From Cytidiella melzeri (Eukaryota > Basidiomycota > Agaricomycetes > Polyporales > Irpicaceae): a stretch of 56,932 nucleotides of DNA. The DNA is taken from the NCBI GenBank assembly GCA_022592445.1, contig JABYQR010000296.1, positions 1-56,932 on the forward strand. The letters are read 5' to 3'. A program made the position numbers and the translations under genes. The notes under the pieces were generated by a model that had not been told where the DNA came from, made no database searches, and saw nothing but the letters and a program-made list of their open reading frames with translations. Positions 21,184 through 32,509 of this stretch are shown here, piece after piece; position 1 is the first letter of the stretch; each line of letters begins with the position of its first letter.

Positions 21184-23816
21184 GCCAAGGTCCGTCTGGT
21201 ACTTCGATGGGCTGTATTGGGGCCACAGGGTGCTGTGCTGGTTTGGTTCGTTGACACTTGTCACATCCGAGGACGTATTGTTCTACAAATGATGCCATGC
21301 GAGGCCACCAATAATGCCGTGTGACTAGTTCCAGGGTTGCGTGTTTGCTGGGATGTCCTGCTGGTAACGCATCATGGCATCGTCGTACAATCTCCCTACG
21401 AACTTCTCGATCCTTTGGAATGTACAGCTTCCCTTTGTGGTAGACCAGCCCATTGTCTTCTTCCCACTCAAGTCCACCGTCAGTCAACTTTCGGGGTCCA
21501 TCCTTCCTAAGTTTGGCTAGTCCCTGGACTACCTCTGCTTCTCGAATACTGATGTCCTTAATTCATGACTCTAGCGGATCTGACTCCAGAGTACTTGAGG
21601 CGGCTATTGTCTGGAAGTATTCGGGTTTCAGCACAACTTGTTCCTTGTTGTCTGATGCATCTAGAACTTCCAGGGTTCTGACTCGGGATAATGGGTCCCC
21701 TTGAGTAAGGGTCTTTCCGGGTTTGTGTGTTAACACAAAGTCAAACCGGCTAAGGTACAAAGACCACCGAGCTTGTCGTCTAGACAGGTCCTGGGCGGTT
21801 CGCCAGTACTGCAGATTCTGATGATCTGTGATGATTTCGAATGGCGCGGGTAATCCTTGCAGATAGTGACACCAGTCTTCGAGAGCTCTGATGATAGCGA
21901 GCATTTCTCGATCATAGATCTCGTAGTTCCGTTCCGCTTCGGCCATAGACTGAGACTGAAATGCTACAGGGTTCCATTGTCCATCCTCTAATCTCTGCAG
22001 TGGAACTCCTCCGGTTGCAAAGCCAGACGCATCAACTTAAATACATGTGGGGCAATCGGGTTCCCATGTGACTAGAATTGGTTCCTGAGTGAACGCATCT
22101 TTAAGCATTTGGAAGGCGTTCTGCTGTGCTTCTCCCCACTTCCAAGGTTGGTCTTTCTTGATGAGATCATGAAGAGGACGAGTATGCCGCGCAAAATCCT
22201 TGATGAAATGTCGCTAGAAGTTGGCAAATCCAATGAAACCGCGTACATCACGGAGGTTCTGTGGTACCGGCCAATTGGTGATAGCTTCTATTTTACCCGA
22301 GTCCATACGGATCTTTCCGTCACCAATGATTAAACCTAGGTACTCGACCTGTGACTGTTCAAATTCGCATTTTTCGGGGCGAAGATACAAGTCGTTGGCT
22401 TCAAGCCGAGATAGTACCTCATGAACAATTTTCCGGTGTTCCGCAATGTCTGAACTGAAGACAAGGATGTCATCTAAGTAGACCGAGACCTTTCCTTCTG
22501 CAATGAGATCAGCAAAGATGGAATTCATCATTGCTTGAAACGTGGCCGGAGAATTGGTCATGCCAAACAACATCACCTTAGGCTCAAACAGCCCTCGGTT
22601 TGTCACAAATGCACCCTTCCATTCGTCATTTTCCTTGATCCGAATGTTATGATAACCCCATCGTACGTCAAACTTGGTGAAGATTCTGGCTTGACGAAGC
22701 CGATTGGTAATATCTGATACCAAGGGGAGTGGGTAGCGGTTTTTGATTGTGATGTCATTTAACCGTCGATAATCCTGAACAAGCCGGAGCTTGCCGTCCT
22801 TCTTCTTGACGAAGAATACCGGTGAGGCCATAGGCGATTTGGAAGGAACAATATATCCTTTCGCTAGGTTTTCTTCAATAAACTTGTCTAGCTCCGCTTG
22901 TTCATTCGGAGACATGGGGTAGACCTTGGATCTGAACATCTTTGGGTTCTCGGTCAGATCAATTGTATGATCCCAGGGCTGATGCTCGGGGAGACGCTGT
23001 GATGCTTCTTCTGAAAAGACTTTCTGGTGTCTGCGGTATACCTCTGGAACCATCTGTTCGAACGTCCGTTGTTCTTTGGATTGATGGGCTTTAGCAGCGA
23101 TGTCTGTGGAGTACGTAAAGCTGGCACAGGACCAAAGTTCTTCTTTTGTGTCCTGAATGATACCGGCTCTGAGCCAGGCTCGTCTCTGTTTCCGATTGGC
23201 TGTGATAGACTGGAAGGGTTCGAAGTCTTCTTCGGCTTCCAGTTCCATTCCTCCGGTAGCCCAATTGATCTTGGGGTTTGCTTTGCGAAGCCAGGGTAGA
23301 CCCAGAATGCAGTTCTCTGGTCCGATGTCTGTGACCAAAAAGGTTGCATTTTCTTTGATAGCCCCAACTTGTAGTTTGAGCTCTGCTCTGTGTGTTATAC
23401 ATCCTCCTTGATTTAGAGTCCCATCGATGTTATGGAGTGGGATCTGTCTTCCTAAGGGGACTGTATGTAATTGGTGCCGATTGACAAAGTCTTGACTCAG
23501 GAATTAAGTGGTGGCTCCTGAGTCAATCATGGCTTTGATGCCTTGTTCTCTGAACACTCCTTTGAGCGTGATAGGAACTCGGAAGTGCATGCTAAGCGGG
23601 TCTATTTCTGGTACTATGCACGACGACAAGGTTTGAAGTAGTTATACATGTCGTTAAATAAAACTGAAGGTTGCGAATCGGGCTGCTGAGCGGGGCCGGT
23701 ATTTACTACAGGCGTGCTAAAAACTGTGTCCGTGGGGAAATCATCAATGTCCTCCACTTCTTCTATATAGGTCTTTCTTGAGGGACTCGAGGGTGCGGTT
23801 TCACCTGGAGTCCTCT
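21184..23816 (-). pseudogene. Pol of the nested gypsy copy (protease, RT, RNase H, part of integrase)
   Basis: Order on the minus strand: protease with DSGATT, retropepsin tail ILGLPWL, reverse transcriptase with LVQDYRRLNDIT, FTKFDVRWGYHNIRI and SVYLDDILVFS, RNase H with EAERNYEIYDREMLAI and LSRFDFVLTHKPGK, then the integrase zinc-binding region HHCC (HATLELVTRHYWWPRM ... CDKCQRTK). Stops: TAA in the protease at 23504-23506, TAG near 22214 replacing Tyr in the NFYQR motif, TAA near 22037 and TGA near 21563. The integrase core and chromodomain are lost by truncation. Confidence 0.8.
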
Positions 23817-25388
23817 CTAAAAATCCCGTTGGTTGCCCAGCTGCTTGACTTGGTCCGTGAGCAATGACATCTGCTTCATGATGGCATCGTAGTCGAATGG
23901 ACTTGGTGACGAGGAGCTGGCGACGGAGGCGGCGGGTGGATTAGGCAGGGGCCTCGCGGACGAGGACGACGAGGGAGCCGGAGTGGATGGATCAAAGAGG
24001 GTACTAGCAGCCACCTTCTGTTGCCTGGGTGGGTATCCGAGGAACCGGCTTTGGCAAACCTGCATCTGATGGTTGCCACCACAATGTCTGCACAGTTCAC
24101 GATCGTGTTTTCCATCCTTCTTTTGGTGATCCTTTGATCCGCATCCGTAACATCTGCCGTTCATGGCCTTCATGAAGTCGGCGCGTGTTTTTCCGTTGGG
24201 TCCTACTTTGGTAGCATCGATTTCCATGGCATTGGAGTCACGAGGTGCTTGGACGAATGGAGCCAGGGACAAGGTGGAGACCGGTGTGGTTTTGAACAGA
24301 TTGGGGACCGTTTGACCTTGTTCACGAGCTTCCTCTTGAGCTCGAACACGAAGACGATTGTCAATGTTGGTAGCAACATTGATCAGATCTACGAGAGTGA
24401 CGTGTGGCCTTGCGGTGTGAACCAGTTCATCCTTGATGGTAGTACTCAGGTGTTCGTAGTACCGATCACGAAGGTCTTGTGTCAAGTAGCCGGTCCCATC
24501 CATAATCTCCCTGAATCGAGCCGTGTATTCCGGAACCATTTTCTTGCCTTGCCATAGCTCCCTGAGCTTGGCTTTAGCATCTACCATTTCATCAACCGGT
24601 TCAAATCGTGCTTTAAACGCGGTTCTAAAGTCGTCCCAGTCACCGTTGAAGGCTGCCTGATGACTAGCAATCAGGTCCATGTGGGGTGTAGCCCAAACTG
24701 CTGCATCTTCTGTCATGAATGACAGAGCTGATGAGATCCAGAGGTGGTCCAACCGGGTCTGACCGCCTTGAGCGTTGTACGGAGACAGCTTCTCGTTGAG
24801 TTGTGCATACATGGAAAAGGCAGCTAAAAAGCGACGTGCATCGCTGCTAGCATTGCCTTTGAAACTGGCAGGTTTTTGCACAACCCTTTCCCTTGATTGG
24901 TTGTTGACCGGTTGCTGATTCTGAATCAGCGCTGTGATGGCTTGTGTCAGCTGTTGCTGACCAAGGAGCAGTGCTTGCGGTAATTGTTCTGCAGAAGGAG
25001 GAGAAGACGGCTCTTGTACAGGGGCTGGGGTGGGTACCCTGGACGCATGCTGGGAGACGTTGGTGGAATCCATCTGATACTGTTCCTGCGTGAAGGTTTG
25101 ATCAAAGTCTTCTTCAGGTTCGGGCAAAGGCGGGAGAGATTCAAGAATACGATTTTCTTGCCAGTGATGGATGGGTCGATACTGGTTTGCGTAACGACCA
25201 GGATATTCTACTCTGTTGTAGCGATTGGGACACGGTTGTACTTCACAAACTTGATGTCCTTCGTCTGAGTCGTAACACTCGTCTCTGAAGGTTTGTTGGT
25301 TGAAGGTGTGTGGATAATTTTCGCAGGGAAGATGATCTCTAGACCAAATGCTACTCTCAGGACTTTGGGAAGCCACCCTGTATTCTAC
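23817..25388 (-). CDS. Gag (capsid and nucleocapsid part) of the nested gypsy copy
   Basis: Open for more than 519 codons in the frame that continues from the N-terminal Gag part across a TAG at 25389-25391. It contains a Gln/Pro-rich linker and then the retrotransposon Gag capsid region (FLAAFSMYAQLNEKL, FKARFEPVDEM, LRELWQGKKMVPEYTARF), typical of Ty3/gypsy capsids. The zinc-finger region has CYGCGSKDH and CRHCGGNHQMQVC, the latter a CCHC knuckle with a C-x2-C-x3-H-x4-C spacing. The frame ends TTTTTAG at 23817, and pol continues in the -1 frame. There is no ATG at the head of this part, which fits translation as one protein with the upstream region. Confidence 0.75.
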   Translation of the reverse strand, partial: VEYRVASQSPESSIWSRDHLPCENYPHTFNQQTFRDECYDSDEGHQVCEVQPCPNRYNRVEYPGRYANQYRPIHHWQENRILESLPPLPEPEEDFDQTFTQEQYQMDSTNVSQHASRVPTPAPVQEPSSPPSAEQLPQALLLGQQQLTQAITALIQNQQPVNNQSRERVVQKPASFKGNASSDARRFLAAFSMYAQLNEKLSPYNAQGGQTRLDHLWISSALSFMTEDAAVWATPHMDLIASHQAAFNGDWDDFRTAFKARFEPVDEMVDAKAKLRELWQGKKMVPEYTARFREIMDGTGYLTQDLRDRYYEHLSTTIKDELVHTARPHVTLVDLINVATNIDNRLRVRAQEEAREQGQTVPNLFKTTPVSTLSLAPFVQAPRDSNAMEIDATKVGPNGKTRADFMKAMNGRCYGCGSKDHQKKDGKHDRELCRHCGGNHQMQVCQSRFLGYPPRQQKVAASTLFDPSTPAPSSSSSARPLPNPPAASVASSSSPSPFDYDAIMKQMSLLTDQVKQLGNQRDF

Positions 25389-26213
25389 CTAGAACGAGAT
25401 GAAGTACTTGTCCGCCCAAACGTTGTCTAAAGCTTTGAACACCTGTTTGTAATTTCTCCTTAGACCCGTAAAACTAATTCTCCCAATTGCCTTCAATCCC
25501 CAATCCAGCAGCTGCCACTCACGATGAGTGATGACAAAGGCTCGGGTTGGTAGCTCTTCCAGAAGCTTTTCTAACTTCTGTTTCACCTGTTCGAAATGAA
25601 GCTTCGTGTCTTTGTGAAGCTGGTGGTATTTGTCGATGGTGGGGAGAATCGACAAGCGTTGGAGTGTGGCGGTGAGCTTTGGGGTGAAGATGCCTCAAAG
25701 ATCTTCTGGAGTGTGTTTACGGAAGTCGATGAGAGTCGGCTTTGCTGCTATGAGGGCCGCGGTAGGGTTGGTAGTGGGCCGGGCTGTGAAGCGTTCTGCT
25801 AATGAGGGCTTCTTAGGAAGATCTGCTAGAGCCTGTGCTCGTTCGCGTGCGGTGCGGGCGGCGAACTCTTTGGATTCTGCGCGGAGTTTCTCAAACTCCT
25901 CTACTGTGGGGAATCTGTGTGTGAGGGCCGAACCCTTGGGTTTACGACGACCGACGTAGGAGGCAATAGCCTTGAGTTCCTTCTCCGTGTATTTGTGACT
26001 CTGGCCACGTGCGTGCTCTGCGTCGAGTTGATCAAACACAGCCTGAGGTAGGCGCGATGGATCTGGACTTCTCAGTGCTTGGTTCAGATCCTTGTGCAAA
26101 GGATCTGGACGAGCGGTGAAACGGGAGTAGGATTCTTTCGGCACTAAGAATCAACCACGGAAAGTGAATGAGTTAGCGATCAAGCACGTCAAGACGGACG
26201 GCGATGGCTTACT
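25389..26213 (-). pseudogene. N-terminal Gag part of the nested gypsy copy with split start codon
   Basis: The ATG is formed by A at 26213 and TG at 26143-26142 after removal of a 69-bp intron. The product is a hydrophilic helical region (HKYTEKELKAIASYVGRRK, FEKLRAESKEFAARTARER, KYHQLHKDTKLHFEQVKQK). A TGA at 25695-25697 interrupts it where the outer copy has CGA, so this stop is private to the copy. A TAG at 25389-25391, shared with the outer copy, separates it from the capsid part. I know of no domain name for this extension. Confidence 0.6.
26144..26212 (-). other. 69-bp intron splitting the gag start codon (nested copy)
   Basis: On the minus strand: TTTGAGA|GTAAGCC ... TTGATTCTTAG|TGCCGAAAG. 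Length and boundaries match the outer copy, although the bodies differ at several positions. Confidence 0.6.
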
Positions 26214-26315
26214 CTCAAACGTAGGGGGGAATAAACTTTTTAAAATGGGGGGACAGGAAGGCTTGATCCGAGCTAAGGGCAGTCGTGCCGGTAGCTGTGT
26301 GGTATCTTGACCTAA

Positions 26316-27082
26316 TGTGCGGAGCAACTGCTGATATACTGCTAAACCCTAAACAAGGGCAGATAAGAGGGGAGTGGAAGTGGAAGTGGATCTCCAACGA
26401 CGACAACGAGGTCAAAGTCGATGATGAGCAGGCAAGCAGGCTCAGAGGCCGGATACTGGCAGTGCAAATGACGAAGTTAATAAGGTATGATACTAAGTTA
26501 CATGCAGTAACTCACCTGGCAGTGCAAATGACGAAGAGGTCAAGATGCAGAACCAGGGAGGGTAAGGGGTACTATATATACTGTGTCTGGGTGGTCTGTG
26601 CACCAGTTCCCACACTAGGGACTGGAGTAACTGTGGGGCTGGAGTAGAAATAGAACAACAAGGGACCAGGGTAACTGTCAAGGACCAGGGTACATAGAAC
26701 AATAGGACTAGAACAATAGACAATAGAACAATATTATCAGGAACAATAGAACAATAGGAACTGGGGGAATCCCTAACAATAGACAAAAGCCAATAGACGG
26801 AAGACAATAGGACAATAGGAACTGGGGGAATCCCTGTGGAATCCCTATCAATGGAAGTTGAACAATAGAACAATAGCCTAGGTTGATCTGGAACCGCTCC
26901 AGATTGAGTCTAGGGTTTGGGTCTGGACTATTGATAAATAAGGCAGGATGTCACGTGACCCGGGTTAGGGTTAGGTCCGGTAACACTCCTAACCGGAAAA
27001 TAAGCGCTCTAGATAGGCGCCTAAGGCTGTAAACTGGTGACATTATTGGAAAAATCCGGTCTCTGTTGGACTATCCATGTCA
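26316..27082 (-). repeat. 5' LTR of the nested gypsy copy
   Basis: 767 bp, TGACATGG...CTCCGCACA on the minus strand. It keeps both the telomere-like CCTAACCCTAACCC and the CACGTG E-box (26952-26957). It is longer than the other family C LTRs mainly through extra CTATTGTT units. Confidence 0.85.
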
Positions 27083-28414
27083 GAGTAGAATATTGAAATC
27101 TCTCTCACCCCTGCCCGAGCCTGAAGAAGACTTTGATCAAACCTTCATGCAGGAACAGTATCAGATGGACTCCACCAACGTCTCCCAGCATGCTTCTAGG
27201 GTACACACCCCGGCCCCTGTACAAGAGCCGTCTTCTCCTCCTTCTGCAGAACAATTACCGCAAGCACTGCTCCTTGGTCAGCAACAGCTGACACAAGCCA
27301 TCACAGCGCTGATTCAGAATCAGCAACCGGTCAACAACCAATCAAGGGAAAGGGTTGTGCAAAAACCTGCCAGTTTGAAAGGCAATGCTAGCAGTGATGC
27401 ACGTATCTTTTTAGCCGCCTTCTCCATGTATGTGCAGTTTAACAAAAAGCTGTCTTCGTACAACGCTCAAGGTTGTCAGACCCGGTTAGACCACCTCTAG
27501 ATTTTGTTGGCCCTGTCATTCATGACAGAAGATGCAGCAGTTTGGGCCACACCCCACATGGATCTGATTGCTAGTCATCAGGCAGCCTTCAACGGTTAGT
27601 GGGACGACTTCAGAGCAGTGTTTAAGCATGCTTCAAACCGGTCTATGAAACGGTAGATGCTAAAGCCAAGCTCAGAGAGTTATGGAAAGGCAAGGAAATG
27701 ATTCCGGAGTACATGGCTCTGTTCAGGGAGATTATGGACAGGACAGGTTACTTGAAACAAGACCTTCGTGATTGGTACTAAGAACACCTGAGTACTACCA
27801 TCAAGGATGAACTGGTTCACACTGCAAGGCCTCAAATCACTCTCGTAGACCTCATCAATGTAGCTACAGACATTCACAATCATCTATGTGTTTGAGCTCA
27901 AGAGGAAGCTCGTGAACAAGGTCAAACGGTCCCTAATCTGTTCAATACCACTCTGGTCTCCACCTCGTTCCCGGCTCCCTTCGTCCAAGCACCTCGTGAC
28001 TCCAATTCCATGGAAATCAATGCTACCAAAGTTGGGCCCAACAGAAAAACACGCGCCGACTTCATGAAGGCCATGAACAGCAGATGTTACGGATGCGGAT
28101 CAAAGGATCACCAAAAGAAGGACGGAAAACATGATTGTGAACTTTGCGGACATTGCAGTGGCAACCATCAGACACAAGTTTGCTAAAGCCGGTTCCTTGG
28201 GTACCCACCTGGGCGACAGAAGGTTGCTGCTAGTACCCTCTTTGATCCATCCACTCCGGCTCCCTCGTTGGCCTCGTCCACGAGACCCCTGCCTAATTCC
28301 CCCTCTGCCTGTGTTTCCAGCTTATCAAGTCCGTTTGACTACGATGCCATCATGAAGCAGATGTCATTGCTCACGGACCAAGTCAAGCAGCTGGGTAATC
28401 AAAGGGAGTTTTAG
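27083..28414 (+). pseudogene. Gag of the outer gypsy element, 3' part
   Basis: Continues the plus-strand gag after the nested insertion: QTFMQEQYQMDSTNVS, FLAAFSMYVQFNKKL, CYGCGSKDH, CGHCSGNHQTQVC. Stops at 27498, 27597, about 27780 and 27893 and a frameshift near 27630 show decay. It ends GAGTTTTAG at about 28414, where pol is in the -1 frame. Confidence 0.75.
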
Positions 28415-28420
28415 AAAGGA
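28408..28420 (+). promoter_or_regulatory. Candidate -1 frameshift site at the gag-pol junction
   Basis: Gag ends GAG TTT TAG. Pol is open in the -1 frame from TTA GAA AGG. The nested copy has GAT TTT TAG with an even longer T run at the same place. A slip on the T run just before the stop would join Gag to Pol, as in many LTR elements. No downstream structure was assessed. Confidence 0.4.
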
Positions 28421-31400
28421 CTCCAGGTGATACTGCACCCTTGAGTCCCTCTAGAAAGACCTACATAAAAGAAGTGGAGGACACTGATGATTCCCCCACG
28501 GAGACAGTTTTTAGCACGCCTGTAGTAAATCTCCACCCCGCTCAGCAACCTGATTCACAGCCTGCAGTTTTATTTAACAACATGTATAAGTACTTCAGAA
28601 CCTTGTCGTCCTGCATAGTACCAGAAATAGACCCTCTTAGCATGCACTTCCGAGTTCTTATCACGCTCAAAGGAGTGTTTAGAGAACAAGTCATTAAAGC
28701 CATGATTGACTCAGGAGCCACCACTTAATTCCTGAGTCAAGACTTTGTCAATCGGCACCAATTACGTACAGTCCCCTTAGGAAGACAAATCCCACTCCAT
28801 AACATTGATGGGACTCTAAATCAAGGAGGACGTATCACACACAGAGCAGAGCTCAAACTACAAGTTGGAGCTATCAAAGAGAACACCACATTCTTGGTCA
28901 CAGACATCGGACCAGAAGATTGCATTCTAGTTACCCTGGCTTCGCAAAGCAAACCCCAAGATCAATTGGGCTACCGGAGAAATGGAACTGGAAGCCGAAG
29001 AAGACTTCAAACCATTCCAATCTATCACAGCCAATCAGAAGCAGAGACGAGCCTGGCTCAGAGCTGGTATCATTCAGGGCACCAAGGAAGAGCTGTGGTC
29101 CTGTGCTAGCTTTACGTACTCCACAGACATTGCTGCTAAAGCCCATCAATCTGAAGAACAACGGATGTTCAAACAGATGGTTCCAAAAGAATACCACAGA
29201 CACCAGAAAGTCTTCTCCAAAGAAGCATCACAGCACCTCCCAGAGCACCAACCCTGGGATCACATGATTGATCTAACAGAGAACCCAAAGATGTTTGGAT
29301 CCAATGTCTACTCCATGTCTCCAAATGAACAAGCAGAGCTAGACAAGTTTGTTGAGGAAAACCTAGCGAAAGGATATGTTGTCCCATCCAGGTTGCCCAT
29401 GGCCTCACCGGTATTCTTTGTCAAGAAGAAGGATGGCAAGCTTCGGCTTGTTCAGGACTATTGACAGTTGAATGACATCACAATCAAAAACCGCTACCCA
29501 CTCCCCTTGGTATCAGACATTACCAGTCAACTTTGTCAAGCCAAGATCTTCACTAAGTTTGCCGTACAATGGGGTTACCATAACATTTGGATCAAAGAAA
29601 ACAACGAATGGAAGGGTGCATTTGTGACAAACCGGGGGCTGTTCGAGCCCAAGATGATGTTGTTTGGCATGACCAATCTGCCAGCCACATTTCAAGCAAT
29701 GATGAGCTCCATCTTTGCTGATCTCATTGCAGAAGGAAAGGTCTCCGTGTACCTGGATGACATCCTCATCTTCAGCTCAGACATCACGGAACATTGGAAA
29801 CTTGTCCATGGGGTACTAGCAAGACTTGAAGCCAATGACCTGTTCCTTCACCCCGAGAAATGCAAATTTGAACAGTCACAAGTCGAGTACTTAGGTCTAA
29901 TCATTGGTAATGGAGAAATCCGCATGGACTTGGGTAAAATAGAAGCCATAACCAATTGGCCTGTACCACAGAACCTCCGTGATGTACACGGCTTTATTGG
30001 ATTTGCAAACTTCTATCAACGTTTCATCAAGGATTTTGCACGGCACACTTGTCCCCTCCACGACCTCACTAAGAAAGACCAGCCTTGGAAATGGGGAGAA
30101 GCACAGCAGACTGCTTTCCAGACACTCAAAGATGCGTTGACTCAGGAACCTATTCTAGTCACATGGGAACCTGATCGCCCCACACGTATTGAAGTTGATG
30201 CGTCTGGTTTTGCAACTGGAGGAGTTTTACTGCAGAAACTAGAGGATGAAAAATGGCACCCAGTAGTGTTCCGATCTCAGTCTATGGCCGAAGCAGAACG
30301 GAACTATGAGATCTATGATCGAGAAATGCTCGCTATCATCAGAGCTCTCAAAGATTGGTGTCACTATCTGGAAGGATTACCTGGGCCCTTCGAGATTATC
30401 ACAAATCATCAGAGTCTGCAGTATTGGCGTACCGCCCAGGACCTGTCTAGACGACAAGCTTGGTGTTCTTTGTATTTGAGCCGGTTTGACTTTGTTCTGA
30501 TACACAAACCCGGAAAGACACTCACTCAAGGCGACCTGTTATCCCGAGTCAGAACCTTGGAAGTTTTAGATGCATCATACAACAAAGAACAAGTTGTACT
30601 GAAACCCAAATACTTCCAGACAATAGCCGCCTCCAGCACTTCGGAGTCAGATCCGTTGGAGTTGCGAGTTAAAGACATCAGTATCTGAGAAGCAGAGGTA
30701 GTCCAGGGACTAGCCAAACTCAGGAAGGATGGACCCCAAAAGTTGACTGACGGCGGACTTGAGTGGGAGGAAGACAATGGACTGGTGTATTAGAAAGGGA
30801 AGCTGTACATTCCAAAGGATCAAGAATTCCGCAGGGAGATTGTACAACGATGCCATGATACGTTACCAGCAGGACATCCCGGCAAACACGCAACCCTAGA
30901 ACTAGTTACACAACACTATTGGTGGCCTCGCATGGCATCATTTGTAGAACAATACGTCCTCGAATGTGACAAATGTCAGCGAACCAAACCAGCACAGCAC
31001 CCAGTTGCCCCAATACAGCCCATTGAAGTACCAGACAGACCTTGGCAGGTGGTCGGTGTAGACTTAGTCGGACCACTCCCATGCAGTAACGGTTTTGACA
31101 TGATTGCCATGTACACAGACTTGTACAGCAAACAAACGCACGTAATCCCAACCCAGTCTACTGTTACAGCAGAGGGAATAGCCAACCTTGACATCAAAGA
31201 AGTTTTCAGGCTCCATGGCATTCCCCGACAGTTTATATCTGATAGAGGATCCCAGTTTGCAGCTTGTGTCATGCAAGCGTTGTACAAACGGCTAGGCATC
31301 ACTGGCGCTATGAATACCACCTACCATCCTCAGGCTAATGGTCAAACGGAAAGAACCAATCAAGAGGTAGAAAAGAATCTATGACTCTTTGTTGACTCTC

Positions 31401-32182
31401 AACAAGATGATTGGGCAGAATACATCCCAGTGGCTGAATTTGCCATCAACTCCCGTGTCAACTCATCTACTCAGCACTCTCCGTTTGAAGTCATGTACGG
31501 GTATTTACCAGACTTTACCATACCAATTGGTTGTCAAAGTTGCATGCCAAACCTGGATGCATGCCTAGAAAAGCTCAGACAGGTTCATACAGAAGCTGAA
31601 GCTGCCTTGCATCTATCTAAAAGAAAGATGGCCGAAGCCTCCGGATACACCCGCAGAGCTACTCCAGTCTTCAAGGAAGGGGACCTCGTGTGGTTGTCTT
31701 CCAAGAACGTCAAAGTACATCAGCAGTCTGACAAGCTAGGGCCTAGACAGCTTGGTCCCTTCACAGTCCTTCAGAAAACCGGTGAACATACGTATCAGAT
31801 CAACAACAAATCCCGATATCACATTCACAACAACATCAATGTTGAACAGCTATCTCTGTACTGAGGAAACAAAGTAAACGGCCTTATACCGGAACCGCCA
31901 GCACTGATCATAGTAGATGATCAACAAGTTTACAAAGTTGAGAAGATCCTAGATAGTTGGATCTATCAGAAGCAAATGCAGTACGTAGTCAAATGGAAAG
32001 GCTATGGAGAAGGAGATGTAACGTGGGAACCTGCAGTCAATCTGACCAATGCAAAAGAGAGCATTGCAGAGTTCCACACCAGACATACCAATGCACCCCA
32101 GAAATTGCCCAAAGCACTATTCGACTCCATTCCTTGGAAACCATTGGAGAACATCACAGAAGCTATTGCATCTGACCTCTAG
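28411..32182 (+). pseudogene. Pol of the outer gypsy element (protease to chromodomain)
   Basis: Protease DSGATT (about 28708-28725) is followed directly by TAA (28726-28728), as in the nested copy. Reverse transcriptase spans about 29300-29960 with VSVYLDDILIFS. RNase H spans about 30150-30560 with EVDASGFATGGVL and YEIYDREMLAI. The integrase zinc-binding region CDKCQRTK lies near 30970. The integrase core at 31040-31500 shows D, D and E (GVDLVGPL, FISDRGSQF, NGQTERTNQEVE). The chromodomain LQYVVKWKGYGEGDVTWEP lies at about 31968-32110. Stops at 29461, 30685, 30791, 31381 and 31862 and a frameshift near 28925 break the frame. Confidence 0.85.
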
Positions 32183-32228
32183 TGGGCAGATTGTAGAGTC
32201 CCTGGTCTTAGTTCATCGAGGTGATGAA

Positions 32229-32244
32229 TTTTAATAGGGGGTAA
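32229..32244 (+). other. Polypurine tract of the outer gypsy element
   Basis: TTTTAATAGGGGGTAA lies directly before the LTR start TGACATGG at 32245. Confidence 0.65.
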
Positions 32245-32305
32245 TGACATGGATAGTTCAACAGAGACCGGTTTTTCCAACATTTTCACGTGTTTACAGC
32301 ATTAG
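32245..32305 (+). repeat. 3' LTR of the outer gypsy element, first part
   Basis: The LTR runs from TGACATGG to ACAGCATTAG and is then interrupted. It resumes with CATTAGGCACCTATC at 41661. CATTAG (32300-32305 and 41661-41666) is the duplicated target. Confidence 0.8.
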
Positions 32306-32509
32306 CTATACATTACAAACTAATAGTATTACTATTACGATCGCCGCCAGTGGCAGCAATTTCTCATCCCTCTATGGTAACACACGGCTTTCAAACATTC
32401 TTCACGTTTCGATAAACCCTTCAAGAATCAACTCAAATATCTAAAATCATCGGTCCCTGCCCATCGTGCTCCCGCCCTCGCGCTCACCATCATCTCCCAT
32501 CAATCACGC

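Larger units (their letters stand above)
21184..27082 (-). mobile_element. Nested gypsy family C copy, truncated at its 3' end
   Basis: Minus-strand element inserted in the gag of the outer copy. It has a complete 5' LTR (27082-26316), gag and pol, but ends abruptly inside the integrase, just after the zinc-binding domain, at about 21184. It lacks a 3' LTR. Compared with the intact gag sequence, about 10 bases of the target (between CCCAAT and GAGTAG) are missing and no duplication is present. This points to repair-mediated insertion of an incomplete cDNA rather than normal integration. Its gag is intact over 519 codons, so it is less decayed than its host element. Confidence 0.8.

Noticed and set aside
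24984..25268. Plus-strand open frames across the nested gypsy gag
   Set aside because: Shadows of the intact minus-strand Gag frame.
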